DNA of 50,489 nucleotides from Nonomuraea sp. MG754425 (GTDB lineage: Bacteria; Actinomycetota; Actinomycetes; Streptosporangiales; Streptosporangiaceae), in assembly GCF_021699195.1 (NCBI RefSeq), contig NZ_SSXE01000052.1, positions 1-50,489 on the forward strand, read 5' to 3'. How positions within the stretch are numbered: position 1 is the stretch's first letter; each line of letters begins with the position of its first letter. The notes under the pieces were generated by a model. The model was not told the DNA's origin. It saw only the letters and a list, made by a program, of their open reading frames with translations, and did no database searches. Position numbers and translations under genes: made by a program. This document shows positions 34,227 to 42,510 of this stretch, piece by piece.

Positions 34227-35302
34227 CCGACTCCCAGACCGACAGCACGGTGCGACCGAGCGACCCCCGCTTCGACGGGATCGTCCGGCCCTCGGCCGTG
34301 CTGCCAGGCGCCCGCGAGGCGCTGCTGCCCGCCCCGCACGGCCCCGACAACCACGCGGCCAACCTGCTGCGCACGCGCGGCGGCGAGTTGCTGTGCACCT
34401 GGTTCAGCGGCCCGGAGGAGGGCAACCCCGGCACGAACGTGGTGGTCTCCCGCCTGTCCGGCGACCGCTGGGAGGAGCCCCTGCTCGTCGCCGCCGACCC
34501 GCAGCGCAGCGAGCAGAACCCGGTGCTCTTCGAGGGCGGCGACGGGCTGGTCTGGCTGCTGAACACCTCCAGCGAGCCGTACGACCAGACGACCGCCCAC
34601 GTGGTGGCCCGCACCTCGCCGGACGCGGGCCGCACGTGGAGCGCGCCGCGCGTGCTGCTCTCCGAGCCGGGCGTCTTCGTCCGGCATCCCCCGGTCGTCC
34701 TGGACGACGGCACGTGGGTGCTGCCCGCCTACCACTGCGCCGCCTCCGGCGACCGCAGCGTGGTCGAGGTCAGCGCCGACGAGGGGCGCACCTGGACCGA
34801 GCACCAGGTCCCCGGCAGCGCCGACCTGGTGCAGATGACGATCGCGCGGCGGCCGGACGGCCGGCTGCTGGCGCTGTTCCGCGACCGGCGGGCGGGGCGG
34901 GTCTACGCCTCCACCTCCTCCGGCGGCCGTGACTGGTCCGTCCCCGAGCGGACCGACCTGCCCAACAACGACTCCTCCGTCCAGCTCACGAGGCTCGGCG
35001 ACGGACGGCTCGCGCTCGTCTACAACGACGCCAGCCTGGAGCGCGACCAGTTCAGGTGGGTGACCAAGAACGGGCAGCGGCGCAAGAAGGCGCTGCGCAC
35101 CCCCTTGGTCGTCGCCGTCTCCGAGGACGGCGGCGCGAACTGGCCGCACCGGCGCGTATTGCAGGACTCCGACTCCGAATATTGGCAGAACGAACTCGGA
35201 TATTCCTATCCGAGCGTCGTCGACGGCGGGGAAGGACGGCTGGACGTCGCCTTCTCCTATCTGAGGAAGAGCATCAAGCATCTGCAGATTGGCGCACAAT
35301 GA
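34223..35302 (+). CDS. Cytoplasmic BNR-repeat (sialidase-like) propeller protein
   Basis: A 359-residue beta-propeller with no signal peptide. Four Asp-box turns are visible: SPDAGRTWS, SADEGRTWT, SSGGRDWS and SEDGGANWP. Automatic annotation will call it sialidase. The FRIP arginine motif that sialidases need near the N-terminus is absent: the equivalent stretch reads NHAANL (43-48), followed by CTWFSGPEEG. It probably acts on an imported oligosaccharide, hydrolytically or as a lyase, but I cannot say which bond. The gene is coupled to both neighbours by 4-base overlaps. Confidence 0.88.
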   Translation: MTDSQTDSTVRPSDPRFDGIVRPSAVLPGAREALLPAPHGPDNHAANLLRTRGGELLCTWFSGPEEGNPGTNVVVSRLSGDRWEEPLLVAADPQRSEQNPVLFEGGDGLVWLLNTSSEPYDQTTAHVVARTSPDAGRTWSAPRVLLSEPGVFVRHPPVVLDDGTWVLPAYHCAASGDRSVVEVSADEGRTWTEHQVPGSADLVQMTIARRPDGRLLALFRDRRAGRVYASTSSGGRDWSVPERTDLPNNDSSVQLTRLGDGRLALVYNDASLERDQFRWVTKNGQRRKKALRTPLVVAVSEDGGANWPHRRVLQDSDSEYWQNELGYSYPSVVDGGEGRLDVAFSYLRKSIKHLQIGAQ

Positions 35303-36471
35303 AAATTCGGCAGAGCCTTTTATACGGCGCTCTGGCGGTCGCCGTCGCCGTGCCCTCCTACGTGACGGGCGCGGGCGACGACGGCGACGTGAAGGTGGCG
35401 CCCACCGGCGCGTACGCCTGCCGCCAGGACGTGGCGGCCCCTGACCCGGACGTGCCCAAGGTGCACGCCGCCGCGATCACCCAGGCGCCGCAGGGCGATC
35501 TCCTGACCGTCTACTACGGCGGCACCTCGGAGGGCGCCGCGAACCAGGCGCTCTACCTGTCGCGCCTGGAGGCCGGCAAGAAGACCTGGTCGAAGCCGGA
35601 GGTGGTGTTCGACGAGGCGGGCAAGGCCGACGGCAACCCGGTGCTGTGGTCCGACGGCAAGCGGGTCTACCTGTTCTTCGTGACGATCGAGGGGCACGGC
35701 TGGGAGCAGGCGTCGATCCGCCTGATCACCTCCGACGACGGCGGGCGCACCTGGGGCGACCCGTCCGTCATCCGCGAGGAGTGGGGGTGGATGACCGGCA
35801 CCAACCCGATCCGCATGTCGAACGGCGAGGTGCTGCTGCCCATCTACGACGAGAGCAACTCCAGTTCCGGCTTCTACGTCTTCAGCCAGGACATGAGCAC
35901 GTGGAAGGCGTACCCGGAGGACACCGGGGCGTGGATCCGCACGCCGAAGGGCTCGATCCAGCCGACGGTCGCCGAGGTGGAGCCGGGGCGGCTGGTCGCC
36001 TACCTGAGGACCGGCGACGGCGCGATCTACCGCAGCGAGTCCACGGACTTCGCCCGCACCTGGAGCACGCCGGCGGCCGAGCCCATCGGCAACCCGAACT
36101 CGCGCGTCGCGGCGCAGCAACTCGCCAACGGCAAGCTGGTGCTGGCCTACAACCCCTGGGTGGAGCACCGCTCCCCCATGCGGCTCTCCCTCTCGCCCGA
36201 CAAGGGGCGCACGTGGGAGAACACGGTGGACGTCGAGGCGCAGTCGGGCCCGCAGTTCACCTATCCGGTGCTCACGCAGAGCTCCGACGGATTCATCCAC
36301 ATGGTCTATTCCTACAACCGCAACAACATTCGGCACGTCGTCTTCAACGAGGAATTCCTGCGTAATGCGGTGGGCCTGCTCTCCAATTGGCCCGAGCACA
36401 CGATCACCGAGTTCAAGAACGACGTCCGGCGGAATGTCGTGCGTCAGTGCAGCTACACCCCCGTGAAATAG
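35299..36471 (+). CDS. Secreted BNR-repeat (sialidase-like) propeller protein
   Basis: A 390-residue exported propeller. The Sec signal is MKIRQSLLYGALAVAVAVPS, cut near residue 24. Asp boxes are TSDDGGRTWG, STDFARTWS and SPDKGRTWE. It shares a distant relation with the preceding cytoplasmic protein, giving an inside/outside pair. It also lacks a FRIP motif. The C-terminal NVVRQCSY cysteine could pair with the early C in YACRQD. The substrate is unknown; a pectic side chain is inferred. Confidence 0.88.
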   Translation: MKIRQSLLYGALAVAVAVPSYVTGAGDDGDVKVAPTGAYACRQDVAAPDPDVPKVHAAAITQAPQGDLLTVYYGGTSEGAANQALYLSRLEAGKKTWSKPEVVFDEAGKADGNPVLWSDGKRVYLFFVTIEGHGWEQASIRLITSDDGGRTWGDPSVIREEWGWMTGTNPIRMSNGEVLLPIYDESNSSSGFYVFSQDMSTWKAYPEDTGAWIRTPKGSIQPTVAEVEPGRLVAYLRTGDGAIYRSESTDFARTWSTPAAEPIGNPNSRVAAQQLANGKLVLAYNPWVEHRSPMRLSLSPDKGRTWENTVDVEAQSGPQFTYPVLTQSSDGFIHMVYSYNRNNIRHVVFNEEFLRNAVGLLSNWPEHTITEFKNDVRRNVVRQCSYTPVK

Positions 36472-36492
36472 CCTGGCTAAGGAGAAGACCGA

Positions 36493-37923
36493 ATGAACAA
36501 GGTTCGTGGCATCGCGCTGCTCGCGCTCGCCCTGTCCGTGACCGCCGTCCCGGCCAACGCCTCGGCGGCCGCCTGTACGAACGTGTCGAACAAGTACAAC
36601 CTGCCGTTCAGCGTCTGCGACGACGAGTTGTTCATCTTCGCCGCCAACTACAAGCCCTTCGAGGCGACCGTCGAGAACGAGCAGGCCGCCGCGACCAGGG
36701 TGTTCGACGAGCTCATCGGCAACAAGCTGCGCGCGGAGTTCCCCGACGTCAAGATCAAGTACGCGACGTGGGACTACCCCATCCGCTACGAGGACCTCAA
36801 GGCCGCCGGGGTCACCCCGGACATCATCATCGAGGACCCGAAGAACCGCATCGACCGTGACCTCGAACCGCTGGGCTGGGTCGGTGACCTCACGGCCGAC
36901 CTCGAGAAGGCCGGCATCGACCTGAGCACGCTCAACAAGGCGTCGGTCGAGCTGACCAAGTCGCGCTCCGACGGCGGGATCTACGGCGTGCCGCTGTTCA
37001 TCGACGAGCACGTGCTGCTCTACAACAAGAAGATCTTCGACAAGTTCCGCGTGGCGCACCCCAAGCTCGGGATGACCTACGACGAGGCGTTCAAGAAGGC
37101 CAAGCAGCTCACCAGGGACGACGGCCTCGATCACTACAAGGGCTACATGCAGCACCCCGACCAGTACCTGGACTTCAACCAGGCCGGTCTCTACCCGTTC
37201 CTGCCGACCACGAGCGAGGAGCCCGCGCCCGAGGACGTCAAGGTCGACATCAGCAGCCCCGAGTGGAAGACGTACGTCGACAACCTGTACCGCTTCCTGG
37301 AGATCCCGCGCAACGAGTTCACCACCGTCACCGACTTCTTCAAGGGTGACATGAGCCAGCCGGGCCACCTGGCCATGGCGGTGGACACGCTGTCGCGGCT
37401 GAACATGTACGCAGGCAGCGAGCTGTTCATCGAGGACGGGGACGAGGCCGCCTTCGCGGAGCAGGCCAAGAGCGTCGAGATCGGCGTCAGCTCGATCCCG
37501 CAGCTCACGAAGGGCGCCGAGACGACCTACCAGCCGAACACGCGGGCCGCGTTCATCCCGCCGTCCTCGCCCAAGAAGGACCAGGCGCTGCAGGTCGTGA
37601 AGTGGCTGGTCTCCGAGGAGGGCCAGACCGAGCTGTCCAGCCACGGCCTCAAGGCGGTCCTGCAGACCGACGCCGTCGTGCAGAGCTTCGGCAAGGCCAT
37701 CCCCGAGCTGGCCAAGATCGACACCTCGGCCGTCTACTGGGGCGAGAACGCCGCGATCTCCAACTACCAGAACACCGAGTACTGGGACCTGCCGCTGTGG
37801 TCGGTCTACCGCCAGCACATCCTGCGTGACGGCGGGACGCCCGAGCAGGCGCTGGCCCTCTCCCAGCAGCAGGACATCCCCAACTACATCAAGGCGCAGG
37901 CCGCCGCAGGGAAGGATTGGTAA
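36493..37923 (+). CDS. Extracellular substrate-binding protein (SBP_bac_1) without its own permeases
   Basis: A 476-residue family 1 binding protein. Its signal peptide (MNKVRGIALLALALSVTAVP) ends at ANASAAAC; the cysteine at 28 has a poor lipobox (AAAC), and C39 could form a disulfide with it, so it may be a soluble secreted protein. The binding-protein body includes GIYGVPLFIDEHVLLYNKKI and the C-terminal KDQALQVVKWLVSEEGQTE. An AAGGAG site precedes the ATG. No CUT1 permease is adjacent. It could serve the importer at 2470-4208 or be a substrate sensor. Confidence 0.9.
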   Translation: MNKVRGIALLALALSVTAVPANASAAACTNVSNKYNLPFSVCDDELFIFAANYKPFEATVENEQAAATRVFDELIGNKLRAEFPDVKIKYATWDYPIRYEDLKAAGVTPDIIIEDPKNRIDRDLEPLGWVGDLTADLEKAGIDLSTLNKASVELTKSRSDGGIYGVPLFIDEHVLLYNKKIFDKFRVAHPKLGMTYDEAFKKAKQLTRDDGLDHYKGYMQHPDQYLDFNQAGLYPFLPTTSEEPAPEDVKVDISSPEWKTYVDNLYRFLEIPRNEFTTVTDFFKGDMSQPGHLAMAVDTLSRLNMYAGSELFIEDGDEAAFAEQAKSVEIGVSSIPQLTKGAETTYQPNTRAAFIPPSSPKKDQALQVVKWLVSEEGQTELSSHGLKAVLQTDAVVQSFGKAIPELAKIDTSAVYWGENAAISNYQNTEYWDLPLWSVYRQHILRDGGTPEQALALSQQQDIPNYIKAQAAAGKDW

Positions 37924-39320
37924 CCATCACCCCCGACGTGGAACGCTGGGGCGTCCACGAGATCGAGCTGACCGGGCCGTCCGACGGCAACCCTTTCGCT
38001 GACGTTCGTCTGTCGGCCCGGTTCCAGTTCCGCAATCGCATCGTCGAGGCCGAGGGCTTCTACGACGGCGACGGCGTCTACCGCGTCCGGTTCATGCCGG
38101 ACGCGGTGGGTCCGTGGAGCTACACCACCGTGAGCAATGTGACCGAGCTGGACGGGCACGCGGGCGCCTTCGAGGTGACCCCCGCCGCCGAGGGCAACCA
38201 TGGCCCCGTGCGCGCCTCCGGCACCGACTTCGAGTACGCGGACGGCACGCCATACCTGCCGTTCGGGACGACCGCGTACCACTGGACGCACGACATGAAC
38301 GACGAACGCGAGCGGCAGACGCTGGCCACGCTCGCCGCCTCCCCGTTCAACAAGCTGCGCATGTGCGTGCTGCCGACCGGGCAGATGGCGCCGCCCGAGG
38401 TGCCGTTCGCCGGCGAGGACCCCGACGGGCTGGACAAGACCCGGTTCAACCCGGTCTTCTTCCGCCACCTGGAGGCGCGCGTCCGGGACCTGCTCGACCT
38501 CGGCATCGAGGCCGACGTGATCCTCTTCCACCCCTACGACGGGGGCGTGCGCGGCATCCAGGACATGGGGCGCGAGACCGACCACGCCTTCCTGCGTCAT
38601 GTGATCGCCCGCCTGGCCGCCTACCGGAACGTGTGGTGGTCGGCCGCCAACGAGTACGACTTCAACAGGTCCAAGACGGTCGAGGACTGGGACGACATCC
38701 TGCGCACGATCGTCAGGCTGGACCCGTACGAGCACCTGCGCTCGATCCACAACGGCACCCGCATGTACGAGCACGCCACCCTCTACGACAACACCAAGCC
38801 GTGGGTGACCCACCAGAGCATCCAGCACTGGGACTCCACCCCGACCGACGAGTGGCTGCGCGTGTGCCCCAAGCCGGTCGTGATCGACGAGATCTCCTAC
38901 GAGGGCAACATCGGCAAGCGCTGGGGCAACGTCACCGGCGAGGAGCTGATGGACCGGTTCTGGGAGTGCATGGCGCGCGGCGGTTACGCAGGCCACGGCG
39001 AGTCGCTGGCCGGTTTCCAGGAGCGGGCGTGGATCGGCAACGGCGGCGGCCTGCACGGCGAGAGCCCGGAGAGGATCGCCTTCCTGCGCCAGGTCATGGA
39101 GGCGCGCCGGGACGGCGTGCTGCTGCGCTACCTGGGCCGGCGCCAGCAGGCGCAGGTCACGGTCGAGCTGCCGGACGACGGCGCCGGCTACACGGTCGAG
39201 CTGATCGACACCTGGAACATGACGGTCACCCCGGTGGACGGCCTGCACCGGGAGCAGGCGCGGGTGGTGCTGCCGCGCCGGCCGTACCTGGCGCTGCGGA
39301 TGACGAGGGTTTCAGCATGA
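37917..39320 (+). CDS. DUF5060/DUF4038 glycoside hydrolase, GH140-like (apiosidase candidate)
   Basis: A 467-residue cytoplasmic enzyme. TTG 37917, inside the end of the previous gene, follows GAAGG. Residues about 4-90 are a DUF5060 beta-sandwich (WGVHEIELTGPSDGNPFADV, DAVGPWSYTT). About 100-390 is a DUF4038-type TIM barrel, with FEYADGTPYLPFGTTAYHWT at its start. A DUF5605-like beta domain completes it. Candidate catalytic residues are N245-E246 (WWSAANEYDF) and E325 and/or E329 (VVIDEISYEG). GH140 apiosidases, which release apiose from rhamnogalacturonan II, share the DUF4038 barrel. I rate the superfamily high and the apiosidase role moderate, strengthened by the apiose-type operon upstream. 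Confidence 0.88.
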   Translation: MVTITPDVERWGVHEIELTGPSDGNPFADVRLSARFQFRNRIVEAEGFYDGDGVYRVRFMPDAVGPWSYTTVSNVTELDGHAGAFEVTPAAEGNHGPVRASGTDFEYADGTPYLPFGTTAYHWTHDMNDERERQTLATLAASPFNKLRMCVLPTGQMAPPEVPFAGEDPDGLDKTRFNPVFFRHLEARVRDLLDLGIEADVILFHPYDGGVRGIQDMGRETDHAFLRHVIARLAAYRNVWWSAANEYDFNRSKTVEDWDDILRTIVRLDPYEHLRSIHNGTRMYEHATLYDNTKPWVTHQSIQHWDSTPTDEWLRVCPKPVVIDEISYEGNIGKRWGNVTGEELMDRFWECMARGGYAGHGESLAGFQERAWIGNGGGLHGESPERIAFLRQVMEARRDGVLLRYLGRRQQAQVTVELPDDGAGYTVELIDTWNMTVTPVDGLHREQARVVLPRRPYLALRMTRVSA

Positions 39321-40318
39321 TTCTCCATGGGATGGCGACGACCGCGCTCGCCTGGCACCTGCAAGGCGACAAGCGGCGCGCGCGCACGCTCGCCACGCTC
39401 GAGTCCGCGCCCTTCGACCGGGTGCGGATGGCCGCGCTGGCCGGCCGGTGCACGCTCGACTCGCTGGAGGAGCGGGTGGCGGAGCTGGCCGCGATCGGCG
39501 TGACCGCCGAACTGGTGCTGCTGCACCCGGACGACGGCATCGCCGACGTGGCGGCGGCGGCCCGCTGCCTGCGCGAGGTGGTCCCGCGCCTGGCGGCGCA
39601 CCCGAACGTGTGGTGGTCGCTGTCGTCGGACCCGGCGCGCTTCCCCGGCGTCTCCGAGCACGACTGGGTGCGCCTGGCCGACCTGGTGGCCGAGGAGGAC
39701 CCGGGCCACCACCCGCTGTCGATCACCGTCGAGGCCGGCTCGCCGCTGCTGTGGCGGCGCGGCTTCACCCACGGCAGCGTGACCGCGCGCAGCCCGCGCG
39801 ACGCCTGGGTCCAGACGCGCGACCATCACAAGCCGGTGCTCATGGACATGTGCGGCTACGAGGGCGACTCGCCCGACCCGTGGCTGAGCCTGACCCCCCA
39901 GGAGGTGGTGGCCCAGGCGTGGGACGGGGCCGTGCGGCGGCGGTGCGTGACGCACGGCGAGTCGTACGCGGACGAGGAGGGGCTGACCTGGTCGGAGAGC
40001 GGCGGCAGCCTGGTCGGCGACGCGGTGGCCCGGCTGCGGCTGCTGCGGCAGGTGCTCGGGGCGATCCCGGACGAGGCGGTCCACGTCGATCGCGACGCGC
40101 CGATGCTGGAGCTGCCCGGCGAGTTCTACCTGGAGTTCTGCGGGGAGCACCGGTTCCCGGAGCGCTCGTACGACGTGCCGCCGGGGCGCTACGAGGTCGA
40201 GGTGATCGACACCTGGGAGATGACGGTGACGCCGCACGGGGTCCAGGAGGGCCCGACCGTGACGGTGCCGCTGCCCGGAACGGTCGCCCAGGCCATCCGG
40301 CTGCGGCGGGTGCCATGA
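39317..40318 (+). CDS. Degenerate paralogue of the GH140-like enzyme, catalytic residues altered
   Basis: A 333-residue protein clearly homologous to the preceding one: shared ARTLATLESAPF, NVWWS, GYEG, THGESYADE and a closing IDTWEMTVTP. It lacks the DUF5060 domain and the start of the barrel. At the catalytic positions it has SLSSDP where the other has SAANEY (E246 to D105), and MDMCGYEG where the other has IDEISYEG (E325 to M178), while the YEG glutamate is kept. It may be a non-catalytic carbohydrate-binding partner or an enzyme with a changed mechanism. ATG 39317 overlaps the previous stop, and the next gene overlaps its own stop, so it is expressed in step. Confidence 0.87.
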   Translation: MILHGMATTALAWHLQGDKRRARTLATLESAPFDRVRMAALAGRCTLDSLEERVAELAAIGVTAELVLLHPDDGIADVAAAARCLREVVPRLAAHPNVWWSLSSDPARFPGVSEHDWVRLADLVAEEDPGHHPLSITVEAGSPLLWRRGFTHGSVTARSPRDAWVQTRDHHKPVLMDMCGYEGDSPDPWLSLTPQEVVAQAWDGAVRRRCVTHGESYADEEGLTWSESGGSLVGDAVARLRLLRQVLGAIPDEAVHVDRDAPMLELPGEFYLEFCGEHRFPERSYDVPPGRYEVEVIDTWEMTVTPHGVQEGPTVTVPLPGTVAQAIRLRRVP

Positions 40319-42510
40319 CGCCGGTGCGCGAGTCGCCGGGCCGGCCCGCTGATCAGCGGGCCGCTTCCGGGGGCGGGCCGGGTGTGCTCGCCCGCGTCGC
40401 CGAGCCCGGCGGGAAGGTCGTCGAGGTGGTGGCGGGGCCGGACGGGCCGGAGCTGCGGCTGTCCCACCGCGACGCGGACGGGCCGCACCTCAGCGCGCCC
40501 GTGCGCGGCCTGCTCACCGCGTCGGCGGGCCGTCCGTGGCGGCTGCGTCCCGCCGAGCCGGAGGCCGTCCGCCGCTGCCCGCCCCCCGCGTCCGGGAACG
40601 TTCCGGACGCGGGGGCCCACCCCGCGTCCGGGAACGCTTCGCCCGTGCCCGGGAACGTTCTGCCGGCGTCCGAGAGCGTTCCGGACGCGGGCGGGAGCGT
40701 GGTGGTGACGGCGCGGGCGGACGGAGGGCTGAGCGCGGCCCTGGAGCTGGCCTTCACCCCCGACGGCCTGCTCACCCTCACCACCACCTGGCGCAACGAC
40801 TCCGGCGGCCCGCTCACCGACGTGGCCGCCGGCCTCCTGCTCCCCCTCCCGGTCCAGGACGCGAACGTCACGATGCCGGGCGTGCTCTACAACGACAACC
40901 CGTCCTCCGACCCGGCCCGTCCCGTCCCCCACATCGGGTACGTCTGCGAGGAGCACCGCCTGCCCGTCCCGGCGGTGAACGCCGCCTGGGACGGCCGCTA
41001 CGTCAGCCTGTTCGCCCACCCGAAGGCCGTGCGCGACCGGGACGGCGGCGTCGCCTACGGCTCGCTCGGCGTCGTCAGGTCCCCGGGCCTGACCGTGGCC
41101 GCCATGACCGGCGTCATCATGTTCGACGGCGACCCGGACGTCTGCTACGTCAGCAAGGCCAAGACCGAGCGGCGCCCGGTCGGCTACCGGGACCTGGCCG
41201 CAGGGGAGACGATCAGCACCCGTCACACCCTCGACTGGGGCCGGGTGGAGCCGCGCGGCCTCGGCTTCAGGACGCTCCTGCGCACCGACCTCTACCGCGA
41301 CGAGCCCGCCGCCGCCCCCCTGACGGCGGACGAGATCGTCCGGCTCAAGACCACCGCCATGGACGCGCGCTGGACGGGCGACGGCTACCACGCCTACGAG
41401 GGCACCCGCCACGGCCGCCCCCGCTCGTACCTGTACGGCTGGACCGGCCAGTGCATGAAGCTGGCCCGCTGCGACGCCCTGCTCGGCATCGGGCAGGACG
41501 AGCCGGAGCGGATCGAGCGGGCCCGCCGCGCCGCCGACTTCTACGTCGAGGGCAGCGCCACGCCCGTGCGCGGCCTGCGGCACGGCCGGTACCTGGTCGA
41601 CGAGGGCAGATGGGAGATGTTCCGCAAGGGCGCGGAACCGGGCTGGGGCGAGTTCGTCTCCAGCCGGGCCCACGGCGAGACGATCGCCGACCTGGCCGCG
41701 CTGACCCTCCAGTTCCGGGACGCCGGCCTGGAGACGCCGCCCGAGTGGCAGGAGGCGGTGCAGGACGCCGCCGCGATCTTCTGGCACGCCCGGCTGCCCG
41801 AGGGCGTCGTCCCGGTCGGCTGGACCCCGATGGGGGCGCCGGTCTCGCCGATGGTCGGCGCGGCGGGCATCGCCTGCGTGCAGGCCATGCTCGGCGCGTA
41901 CCGGCTGAGCGGCGAACGGGTGTGGCTGCTGCGGGCCGAGGAGGTGCTCGGCCACTACCACCGGCTGCACGCGGCCACGTTCGAGCGGCCGTTCGCGCAC
42001 GCCACGCTGGACGCCTCCGGCGAGGACAAGGAGGCCGGGATGTACTTCTTCCTGGCCGCCCACGAGATGTTCCGGCTGACCGGTGACGAGACGTACGCGC
42101 GGTGGGCGGAGGCGGCGGCCGACTGGCTGCTGACGTTCGTCTACGTGTGGTCGCCCGAGTTCGGCAGGGGCAGCACGTTCGAGCGGCGCGGCTTCAAGGC
42201 GTGCGGCTGGCCGGCGGTGAGCGTGCAGAACCACCACCTCGACGTGTTCTTCCCGACCTCCGAGCTGATGGAGTTCGGCCGGACGCCCGGCAGGGCCCGC
42301 TACGCCGAGCGGGCGGAGCGCATCCTGCTCGCCATGGGCCAGGGCGTCTGCCGGGAGCCCGGCGACTGGGGCTTCGGGACGCCGGGAGAGCAGGGCGAGG
42401 GATTCTTCCAGACCAACTGGCAGCGTACGGGCGAGGCGAACACGTGGAACCCGTCCTGGGTGATCGCGCTGCCGCTCTACCACGCGCTGCGCATGAGGAA
42501 GGCGGCATGA
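40315..42510 (+). CDS. Uncharacterised 731-residue protein, probable (alpha/alpha) glycoside hydrolase
   Basis: I do not recognise the family. No signal peptide. The N-terminal 320 residues look like a beta-sandwich (LSAALELAFTPDGLLTLTTT, LLLPLPVQDANV), interrupted by a Pro/Ala/Gly-rich insert at about 91-126 built from 21-base repeats. From about 345 on, helical segments with many aromatic and acidic residues follow: SYLYGWTGQCMKLARCDALL, SSRAHGETIADLAAL, NHHLDVFFPTSEL, FFQTNWQRTGEANTWNPSW. This resembles alpha-toroid enzymes such as beta-L-arabinofuranosidase- or uronyl-hydrolase-like families. Coupled by 4-base overlaps to the GH140-like paralogue and to GH28, it very probably acts on the same imported oligosaccharide. 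Confidence 0.85.
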   Translation: MTPVRESPGRPADQRAASGGGPGVLARVAEPGGKVVEVVAGPDGPELRLSHRDADGPHLSAPVRGLLTASAGRPWRLRPAEPEAVRRCPPPASGNVPDAGAHPASGNASPVPGNVLPASESVPDAGGSVVVTARADGGLSAALELAFTPDGLLTLTTTWRNDSGGPLTDVAAGLLLPLPVQDANVTMPGVLYNDNPSSDPARPVPHIGYVCEEHRLPVPAVNAAWDGRYVSLFAHPKAVRDRDGGVAYGSLGVVRSPGLTVAAMTGVIMFDGDPDVCYVSKAKTERRPVGYRDLAAGETISTRHTLDWGRVEPRGLGFRTLLRTDLYRDEPAAAPLTADEIVRLKTTAMDARWTGDGYHAYEGTRHGRPRSYLYGWTGQCMKLARCDALLGIGQDEPERIERARRAADFYVEGSATPVRGLRHGRYLVDEGRWEMFRKGAEPGWGEFVSSRAHGETIADLAALTLQFRDAGLETPPEWQEAVQDAAAIFWHARLPEGVVPVGWTPMGAPVSPMVGAAGIACVQAMLGAYRLSGERVWLLRAEEVLGHYHRLHAATFERPFAHATLDASGEDKEAGMYFFLAAHEMFRLTGDETYARWAEAAADWLLTFVYVWSPEFGRGSTFERRGFKACGWPAVSVQNHHLDVFFPTSELMEFGRTPGRARYAERAERILLAMGQGVCREPGDWGFGTPGEQGEGFFQTNWQRTGEANTWNPSWVIALPLYHALRMRKAA
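40585..40691 (+). repeat. Cluster of palindromic GGGAACGTTC-type repeats inside a coding sequence
   Basis: Four related copies occur at 40588-40610, 40624-40640, 40645-40660 and 40666-40688; the last three are spaced exactly 21 bases. The first and last are near-perfect palindromes; 40585-40613 pairs 11 bases on each side (CCCGCGTCCGG / CCGGACGCGGG). They encode the flexible insert of the 731-residue protein. Confidence 0.75.

Noticed and set aside
34223..36471. Sialidases (GH33) acting on sialic acid
   Set aside because: Asp boxes are present but the FRIP arginine motif is missing in both proteins, and nothing else in the window concerns sialic acid.
40585..40691. CRISPR-like array
   Set aside because: Repeats are short, degenerate, 21 bases apart and lie in a reading frame; there are no unique spacers of usual size and no cas genes.
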